Assembly (NCBI GenBank): GCA_027314845.1 | Contig: DAHVAA010000039.1 | Span: 1 to 10,629 of the forward strand | From: Thermoplasmata archaeon | GTDB lineage: Archaea; Thermoplasmatota; Thermoplasmata; UBA184 | Direction: 5' to 3' | DNA: 10,629 nucleotides | Shown: piece after piece, positions 1-4,756 of the stretch | How the letters are laid out: each line of letters opens with the position of its first letter | Position numbering within the stretch: position 1 is the stretch's first letter | The notes under the pieces: generated by a model | Told to the model about the DNA's origin: nothing | What the model saw: only the letters and a program-made list of their open reading frames with translations | Databases searched by the model: none | Program-made: the position numbers and the translations under genes

Positions 1-245
1 CAGGGAAACTCCTCATCCCGTCACTCAGGGCTTGCTCCCGGGGAGTCGGCCGTTTCATCAGATCCGGATGGAGCCTCCGATGCGACATCTTCACCGTCCC
101 ATCAGGCTGTGTCGTTTCTGCTCCGGAGCTCGGACTCTCGCCCGTCGGGCTCCCACCCGACCCCGTGTTTCCCGGAGAGGGGACTTTCCTCAGCGGCCGG
201 CCGTTGCCGGCTCGGTCCACCGTCAGCTGCCCTCCGCCTCCTGGC
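1..245 (-). ncRNA. rnpB: RNase P RNA, 5' part, truncated by the left edge
   Basis: This is the catalytic RNA of RNase P, which trims the 5' leader of pre-tRNA. On the minus strand, GAGGAAAGTCC (191 down to 181) is the universal CR-I block that forms one side of helix P4. CAGAAACGACACAGCC (near 120-105) matches the conserved CAGAAAC segment after P7/P8. GAAACGGCC followed by CCGGGAGCAAGCC (around 55-28) is the CR-III region. A GCCG-GCAA-CGGC tetraloop hairpin just before CR-I fits P3. The 3' half, with CR-IV, CR-V and the P4/P1 closing strands, lies beyond base 1. The 5' end is an estimate from a TATA-like box at 268-275; no P1 partner is visible to fix it. The block order and archaeal setting suggest a type A archaeal RNA. 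The gene follows the phosphoesterase on the same strand with almost no gap. Confidence 0.9.
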
Positions 246-252
246 TCGGGGA

Positions 253-1626
253 CTAAGGACGAGGAGGCCAAAAGGACTCGGAACGACCGACGAGGGCCGC
301 GGCGCGGGTCCAGATAGGGGCCACGGGGGTTGCCGGTGGCTGCTCCGCGGCCATGGAAGCTATCGGCACTGGCCCGGGCGACCCCCCGGTAGTCAAGGTC
401 ACTCCCGTTCCGAGCAGTAGGGGAGGGCGCGGGGTCTGCGAGAAGTCGAAGAAGCAGGAAAGGTTCGTCGCCCCCGCTACCCGGGAGTTGAGGAAGGGGA
501 GGTTCCAGTTCGCGTCGATGAAGTGGAGGACCGAGGCCGGGTCGAGGGTTACCGAGCAGACCTTTCCCGCCGGTGTATACGGAGAGAGGACCAGGAACGG
601 CACCCGAAAGCCGTCGAGGCCGGTCGTGGTCATGGGCGGGGGCACCGGGTCCCAGAATCCCCCGTTCTCATCGAAGAAGATCAGGACCGCCGACGAGGAG
701 GCGAGCGGACTCGAGAAAACGGCGTTCACGACCGCCACGGTCCAGGACTCTCCCAGCGTCACGTTCTCGGGAGGGTGCTCGCTGTACGACTGACTGTTCG
801 AGGGGTCGAAGAACACGACCGCCGGTGGGATCCCGCTCGCGAGCTGGCCCGCGAGGTCCGACGCCGCAGCGATCCGACCCGCGCTGCACGGGTCGGTCAT
901 GATCCCCGGGAACCACTGGGGGGCGACCGGGAGCGGCAGCCCTTCCTGGTCGTAGTACCAGGTAAGGTTCGCCCTCGTAAGCTGCTCGAGCACGGTCGGC
1001 TGGACCGTCACGCTCGAGGGCGGCGTGGTGTCCGCGTTCCATCCGCTCAGGTTCGCGGCCGAGATGTCGAAGACCCGGTTGGGATAGGTCGGGCCAAGGT
1101 CTCCGCTGAAGAAGTGGTCGCCGAGCGCGTAGTAGTGGGCGTAGTCGAAGTACGCCGGGAGCTGACTGGCCGTGTAATAGCCGACCGCGGCGCTCGGGTC
1201 TCCGACTCCCGCGGCGTCCGCAGTGGCGACGAACAGGTCGTTCTTGCCGTGGTCGTAGTCCGTCAGCTCTGAGGCGGCGTCATGGGGGAGGTCCGGCGTG
1301 GAAGTGCCGTTCAGGGGGTAGGGAGAAACGGTCGCGGTACCGTTGAAGGTGAGGGGGAAGGTGCCGTTCGGGGGATTCCCCGTGACCCCCGGGATGGACC
1401 CGAAGTAATTCTCGAAAGCGTGGTTCTCCTTGACGATCACGAAGAGATGCTGGATCGGAGAGGAGGTTGCCGGCGTCGCTTCCCAGGTCCGGTTGCAACC
1501 TGCCGGGGTCGGTGCGCTGTGTGGGACAATCAGCACGACGGTCACCGAGGCGAGCGCGACCGCGGCGACCACCGCTACCGCGATGAGACGACCGAGGGGT
1601 CGGGGCCGGGGACCGGGAGCGCCCAT
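253..1626 (-). CDS. membrane-anchored or exported phosphoesterase (PF04185, phospholipase C / acid phosphatase family)
   Basis: This is a 457-residue metal-dependent phosphoesterase of the alkaline-phosphatase fold, probably acting outside the cell on phosphate mono- or diesters. A hydrophobic segment at about residues 13-34 is a signal anchor. The catalytic domain opens with HLFVIVKENHAFENYFG (about 60-76), the family's VIxxENxSFDxYFG metal and nucleophile region. TYPNR (180-184), SEH (about 282-284) and DENGGFWDPVPPP (about 319-331) match the conserved TxPNR, SxH and DExGGxxDHVPPP blocks. Nine N-x-S/T sequons and four cysteines fit an exposed, possibly glycosylated, disulfide-bonded protein. 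The nucleophile is Thr or Asn in different relatives and I cannot assign it here. The reading frame is open upstream to 1914; starts at 1683 (ATG) and 1647 (GTG) are possible. I chose the ATG nearest the signal anchor, because upstream residues look like untranslated GC-rich sequence and would run into the divergent gene. The exact substrate is unknown. Confidence 0.85.
   Translation of the reverse strand: MGAPGPRPRPLGRLIAVAVVAAVALASVTVVLIVPHSAPTPAGCNRTWEATPATSSPIQHLFVIVKENHAFENYFGSIPGVTGNPPNGTFPLTFNGTATVSPYPLNGTSTPDLPHDAASELTDYDHGKNDLFVATADAAGVGDPSAAVGYYTASQLPAYFDYAHYYALGDHFFSGDLGPTYPNRVFDISAANLSGWNADTTPPSSVTVQPTVLEQLTRANLTWYYDQEGLPLPVAPQWFPGIMTDPCSAGRIAAASDLAGQLASGIPPAVVFFDPSNSQSYSEHPPENVTLGESWTVAVVNAVFSSPLASSSAVLIFFDENGGFWDPVPPPMTTTGLDGFRVPFLVLSPYTPAGKVCSVTLDPASVLHFIDANWNLPFLNSRVAGATNLSCFFDFSQTPRPPLLLGTGVTLTTGGSPGPVPIASMAAEQPPATPVAPIWTRAAALVGRSESFWPPRP
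268..275 (-). promoter_or_regulatory. TATA-like box for RNase P RNA
   Basis: On the minus strand this reads CCTTTTGG, the most T-rich run in an otherwise GC-rich stretch. It lies inside the 3' end of the phosphoesterase gene, about 26 bases before the inferred RNA start near 245. Archaeal stable RNA genes normally have their own TATA box at this distance. The match is weak, and readthrough from the upstream gene is the alternative. Confidence 0.3.
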
Positions 1627-1693
1627 CTCTCTGACTCGGCCGGACACCGCTCGGAGGCCGGTGTGTCGGCGTGCCCGACCCATTCTTGGAGGC

Positions 1694-1702
1694 GCGGATA
1701 AG
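1694..1702. promoter_or_regulatory. possible A/T-rich promoter element between divergent genes
   Basis: The sequence GCGGATAAGTCC (ACTTATCC on the minus strand) is one of the few A/T-rich spots between the phosphoesterase and the HisA-like gene. Read on the minus strand it would place a transcript start near 1671 and a leader of about 45 bases before the ATG at 1626. Read on the plus strand a start near 1722 would precede the GTG codons at 1755 and 1839. Neither reading is strong. Confidence 0.25.
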
Positions 1703-1838
1703 TCCACCGAGTCCGAGGCAAAGACCGAAATCCTCCTCGCGTGTCGCCGGACGCGTGCCGACCCCTCCTGCCACCCAGCCATCGACCACCCCCGGCGCGA
1801 CGCTGGCGAGCGGAAAGGGGCCGACGGCGCCGGCGCTC

Positions 1839-2507
1839 GTGCCGTGCCTCCTTCTGAAAGGCGGGCAGGTCTATCGACCCGGACCCGAGGGGCCGACGGT
1901 GGCGCGAGCGGCATCCGGCTCCCCGTACGACCCGTTCGACGTGGTGGACCGCCTCACCCCGGATTATTCGTTGGTCTACGTGGTCGACCTCGACGGGATC
2001 GAGAAAGGCGACCCTCAGCTCGACTACCTTCAGGAGATCGCGAGGGACGTTACCCTCTGGGTGGACGCGGGGGTCCGAACGGCCGACCAGGCGATCGACG
2101 TCCTGGTCTCGGGCGCCCGCCGGGTCGTCCTGTCGAGCGCCTACCTGCGCGGCCCGAAACAGCTGGCGCGTGCCTGGCGGTTAACGCCCGAGATCGTATT
2201 CGAGATCGAGCTGGAAGGAACCCGGATCTCGCCCGCCCACGGGGAGTGGGGGACGGAGGACCCGGTCGCGCTGGCGCGTATTGTCCGCGGCGTCGGACCG
2301 GATCATCTCGTCCTCTCGCCCCGCGAGAACGAACCGGATTGGTCGCTCATCCGCACGGTCGCGGGCGAAGGACCGACGTGGGTCGATGGGTCGTTCGCGC
2401 TTCCTTCCGCGGACCGATTGCGGGATACCGGGGCCCGCGGGGGGATCTTCCACTTGGACCAGCTCTTTGACCACTGGGAGGACGGAACCTCGAGCGATCC
2501 CCTGTGA
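1839..2507 (+). CDS. HisA/HisF-related TIM-barrel protein (COG1411-like)
   Basis: The protein is about 222 residues, the length of a single TIM barrel, and resembles ProFAR isomerase HisA. CLLLKGGQVY (3-12) matches the first HisA strand (xIDLxxGxVV). YVVDLDGIEKGD (47-58) is the second strand, and LWVDAGVRTADQAIDVLVSGARRVVLSS (from residue 73) the third and fourth. TWVDGSFALPSADRL (180-194) corresponds to the second phosphate-binding loop. It is not a normal HisA: the first-strand catalytic Asp is Leu, and the phosphate-binding GGG is DAG. It therefore belongs with the uncharacterised HisA-related archaeal proteins. The start is uncertain. GTG at 1839 puts the first strand at the N-terminus as in HisA. 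GTG at 1755 or ATG at 1671 would add a Pro/Thr/Ala-rich tail that looks non-coding. No histidine biosynthesis genes are adjacent. The stop lies 17 bases before the C/D sRNA, so the two may share a transcript. Confidence 0.75.
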   Translation: MPCLLLKGGQVYRPGPEGPTVARAASGSPYDPFDVVDRLTPDYSLVYVVDLDGIEKGDPQLDYLQEIARDVTLWVDAGVRTADQAIDVLVSGARRVVLSSAYLRGPKQLARAWRLTPEIVFEIELEGTRISPAHGEWGTEDPVALARIVRGVGPDHLVLSPRENEPDWSLIRTVAGEGPTWVDGSFALPSADRLRDTGARGGIFHLDQLFDHWEDGTSSDPL

Positions 2508-2524
2508 CCGAACTGCGTTTCGCG

Positions 2525-2597
2525 CCGCCGAGCGCGATGATGAAGACTAGAACCAGCTGACACATGATGAATGATGGGCGAGCTGAGCGCTCGGCGG
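2525..2597 (+). ncRNA. box C/D guide sRNA (2'-O-methylation guide)
   Basis: All four boxes are present in order: box C ATGATGA (2537-2543), box D' CTGA (2557-2560), box C' ATGATGA (2564-2570) and box D CTGA (2583-2586). Guide spacers are 13 and 12 nt, and the D'-C' spacer is 3 nt, as in archaeal dual-guide C/D RNAs that assemble with L7Ae, Nop5 and fibrillarin. The ends form a perfect 11-bp stem: CCGCCGAGCGC (2525-2535) with GCGCTCGGCGG (2587-2597). One G-U and one C-G pair can extend it outward. This stem is longer than the few pairs usual for archaeal C/D RNAs. The D' guide is AGACTAGAACCAG and the D guide ATGATGGGCGAG. By the box D plus 5 rule the modified target bases would be a U (D') and a C (D). 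No clear promoter lies 25 bases upstream, so processing from the transcript of the preceding gene is likely. Confidence 0.88.
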
Positions 2598-2882
2598 TGG
2601 CCCGCCCCGGCCGCCTCGACGGATGTGAGACGACGAATGAGGTCGATGCGGTCGAGGTTTTCACGCGACGCACCGCCACCAAACCGGTCCGGGTTCGTTC
2701 CTTAACCTCGCAGAAGCTGTTCGAAGCCTCGCGGATTCCCCTCGCGACTGAAGGGCTCTCCCCGATCCCTCCCAAGGGCTCACGATCAAGGCCGTACTCG
2801 GCCCCCTGTGCGCGGTCATTGGCGCTAGAAGGATCTGGCACCATTCAGAGAGAGGGCGAATCGGTCCCCGTGCCCAGGTAAC
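2598..2882. other. intergenic stretch without a recognised gene
   Basis: I see no coding frame with recognisable protein character on either strand, and no tRNA. The one long plus-strand open frame starts at the ATG inside box C' of the sRNA and translates to low-complexity Arg/Ser/Pro text. The only structure noted is a small hairpin, GGCCG-TACT-CGGCC (2790-2803). Composition is less GC-rich than the flanking core genes. Confidence 0.5.
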
Positions 2883-2890
2883 ATTTTTAG
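2883..2890 (+). promoter_or_regulatory. TATA box of the methyltransferase gene
   Basis: ATTTTTAG is centred about 29 bases before the ATG at 2916. No Shine-Dalgarno sequence stands before that ATG. This predicts a leaderless or nearly leaderless transcript and supports the chosen start. Confidence 0.65.
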
Positions 2891-2915
2891 TACGACGTCT
2901 CGAATTGGAACATAG

Positions 2916-3575
2916 ATGCGGCTCGAATATGCGGCGGACATAGCCTTCACGACATACCGGAAATCGCGCGTCAATGCCTTCGTCAGCGGACTTGTAGGGC
3001 GGCCGGCCATTGACTCGGCCATGCTGAGTCACGGCGTCCACGGGATCAAGGATCAGATTCTCTATACGATCGTCAGGACGTTGCGGCCCGAATCGGTAGT
3101 GGAAACGGGCACGTGGGTCGGTTGGAGCTCGAGAGCGATATTGGCCGCCATGTGGGAGAACGGCCGCGGTCATCTCGTCTCTATCGACCTACCCACCATC
3201 GGGTCGGGGAGGATCACCCAGGATGGGAGGTGGGACGATACCCATGTACAGAATTCGGGAGAAACGGGAAGGGAGGTACCTGAGTACCTCCGGGGTCGTT
3301 GGACGCTGGAGCTGGGACCCTCTTCGGCCCTGCTCCCGAAGGCAGTTTCCGGCGGTCCGATCGACATGTTCTTCCACGATTCCGATCACACTCGGGAGAA
3401 CATGCGGTGGGAGTTCGAGACTGCGTGGCCCGCCCTCAAGCCCGGCGGCCTACTCTATTCCGACGATGTCAATTTGAACGACTCGTTCGACGCATTCGCG
3501 CGCTCCACATCGAGGAGACCGATGACATTCAAAGTCGAGCGAAAGGGGGGCCGAACCGGCGGCATCCAGAAGTAG
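2916..3575 (+). CDS. class I SAM-dependent methyltransferase (Methyltransf_24-like)
   Basis: This 219-residue protein has the Rossmann-fold methyltransferase core. VVETGTWVGWSS (61-72) is motif I, the SAM-binding ExGxxxGxS loop. LVSIDLP (87-93) ends strand 2 with the acidic residue that would hold the ribose. IDMFFHDSDHTRENMRWEFE (149-168) and LKPGGLLYSDDV (175-185) are the strand 4/5 blocks seen in the Methyltransf_24 and CmcI-like families, where DxxH and DD residues often bind a divalent metal. The protein is soluble and of normal length for the family. Substrates in this family range from sugars to small metabolites, and nothing next door points to one. Sampled 60-base blocks are about 57% GC, against up to 73% in the pyrophosphatase, and codons such as AGG, ATA and AAT are commoner, which hints at acquisition by transfer. 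It is a stand-alone unit with its own promoter. Confidence 0.85.
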   Translation: MRLEYAADIAFTTYRKSRVNAFVSGLVGRPAIDSAMLSHGVHGIKDQILYTIVRTLRPESVVETGTWVGWSSRAILAAMWENGRGHLVSIDLPTIGSGRITQDGRWDDTHVQNSGETGREVPEYLRGRWTLELGPSSALLPKAVSGGPIDMFFHDSDHTRENMRWEFETAWPALKPGGLLYSDDVNLNDSFDAFARSTSRRPMTFKVERKGGRTGGIQK

Positions 3576-3970
3576 GCGCATCTCGGACCGATTTTCAAGG
3601 CCAGTCGCTCACCTGAGGGCTAGCCCACCGCAGATGCTGGGGCCCGCGTATCGAGGTCGTGGATGTGGTCGAACCTTCTACGGCCTGCCGTAATCGGACA
3701 CAGCCCACGGCTCTCCGGGCGAAGTCGCGCGCGGTGAGCCAACTCCCTTCGCGGACGGGGAGCGGGGAAAGAAGAGCCGTCCGGGCTGAAGCTCCCCCGA
3801 CCGGGAGTCGAGGTCCGCTCACGGTAGGTCCGCGAATCCGCCCTCTGTAGCGGCGATTCGTGGCGATCTGAGCGCACGGGAGGCCGATGCGGGGCGGACT
3901 AACTTCCCGCCCCGCGGTGGGTCTACCGGCGACTCGTCCTCGGGCCCAGCGGGATCACCGGGGTAGCTCT
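3576..3970. other. intergenic stretch between convergent genes, no gene recognised
   Basis: This lies between the 3' ends of the methyltransferase and the membrane protein. Open frames exist on both strands but give Arg/Ser/Pro-rich translations with no family character. Seen structures are a perfect 10-bp palindrome GGGCTAGCCC (3617-3626) and a CTCCC-CCGACC-GGGAG hairpin near 3790-3810. I found no tRNA T-loop, C/D boxes or poly-T terminator. It may hold transcript ends or a decayed gene. Confidence 0.4.
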
Positions 3971-4513
3971 TCAGAGCGATCGGCTTTGTGGGGGCAGCCC
4001 GGGGCCACTCGGCGAAGCGCCCTGGACCCCGTGCGGCGAGGTGGTCGATGGACGGGACCGTCGGGCCTGTTCGCCGGGCGCCGCCACCGGGGCCGGAACG
4101 GTCCGACCGGATTCCGCCCGGTCGATGATCCCGAGGGAGTACGCGAGATGCTCCGGGCCGTCGAAGACCATCGGCTTTGTGTTGCTCGGCTTTGCTCCGA
4201 GGAGGAACCACGCGAACAGGAAGACGATCAGAGAACCGAGGAGCGTCGCGACCAGCCCGAATCCGATCACGGCCGGCCCTCCGAGCCAGCCGAGCACGTT
4301 CGCGATGTTCACGACCTCAACGGTGACGTGGAGCACCGTCAGCGCACCCAGGAGCGAGAGGAACAGCACCTTTCGCTCGCGCAGGAAGACTAGGTAGGCG
4401 AGGCTGTCCTCGAGCTTGTGGCTCCACCAGACCCGGAACAGCACCCCAAGGAGCGCGAGCCAGAGCGCGATCGGGATCAGGTAGAAGAGGGCGATCGCCT
4501 CGGGTTCGTTCAT
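3971..4513 (-). CDS. small membrane protein of unknown function
   Basis: This 180-residue protein has three clear hydrophobic helices, at about residues 6-29, 48-76 and 80-106. Short charged links (SHKLEDS, LRERK) join the first two. A hydrophilic tail from about 107 to the end is rich in Ala, Pro, Ser and Arg. I do not recognise the family. The first helix begins a few residues after the start, so it is probably an inner-membrane protein without a cleaved signal. I chose the ATG at 4513 rather than the longer frame to 4630, because TTTAAA lies about 30 bases upstream and the extra N-terminus is hydrophilic and unlike a real leader. It is divergent from thrS. The last 45 or so residues are low complexity and could tolerate a frame error. 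A regulator or transporter accessory is possible, but nothing seen decides this. Confidence 0.75.
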   Translation of the reverse strand: MNEPEAIALFYLIPIALWLALLGVLFRVWWSHKLEDSLAYLVFLRERKVLFLSLLGALTVLHVTVEVVNIANVLGWLGGPAVIGFGLVATLLGSLIVFLFAWFLLGAKPSNTKPMVFDGPEHLAYSLGIIDRAESGRTVPAPVAAPGEQARRSRPSTTSPHGVQGASPSGPGLPPQSRSL

Positions 4514-4540
4514 CTCCCGAGTTTCTGCTTTCCACTGGGA

Positions 4541-4546
4541 TTTAAA
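4541..4546 (-). promoter_or_regulatory. TATA box of the small membrane protein gene
   Basis: TTTAAA sits in a GC-rich context about 30 bases upstream of the ATG at 4513 (minus strand). It predicts transcription starting a few bases before, or at, the start codon. Confidence 0.65.
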
Positions 4547-4713
4547 CTCTCGTCTTTCGTCGCCGGGCAGGAGTTCGCACGCTTCGGCGCCAGCTCGGCA
4601 GCGGACGCGCGCGTCACCCACGCTTCCCACGAGGCGCTGCCGACCTCACGGCCGGGCTGCGTCGACGGCCACGGCTCCCGCTCTTTCCCGAGAGGGGGCG
4701 AGGCTCGGCGAAG

Positions 4714-4722
4714 GCTTTTTGG
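4714..4722 (+). promoter_or_regulatory. TATA-like box of thrS
   Basis: GCTTTTTGG is the only T-run in the intergenic sequence close to thrS. A transcript start about 26 bases on would be near 4743, giving a leader of about 14 bases before the ATG at 4757. Confidence 0.45.
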
Positions 4723-4740
4723 GAGATGCACGGGTCGCGG

Positions 4741-4752
4741 GCTCGCGCGAGC
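4741..4752. repeat. perfect 12-bp palindrome at the thrS transcription start
   Basis: GCTCGCGCGAGC is self-complementary over all 12 bases and ends four bases before the thrS ATG. It covers the predicted transcription start, where an archaeal repressor could block initiation. In GC-rich DNA such palindromes can also arise by chance. Confidence 0.4.
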
Positions 4753-4756
4753 GACC

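Noticed and set aside
32..256. A 74-residue plus-strand frame with a CxxC pair at the left edge
   Set aside because: It lies wholly opposite the RNase P RNA, whose conserved blocks explain the sequence.
1430..2470. A 346-residue plus-strand frame spanning the phosphoesterase and HisA-like genes
   Set aside because: It runs across two real genes in the wrong frames and is Arg/Gly/Pro-rich with no motif.
2685..2710. A possible tRNA T-loop (GGGTTCGTTCC)
   Set aside because: The flanking bases do not pair as a T-stem and no acceptor or anticodon arm was found around it.
2564..2881. A 105-residue plus-strand frame after the HisA-like gene
   Set aside because: Its ATG is part of box C' of the sRNA, and the translation has no family character.
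3660..3680. A possible minus-strand T-loop (GGTTCGACC)
   Set aside because: No complementary T-stem and no matching tRNA arms.
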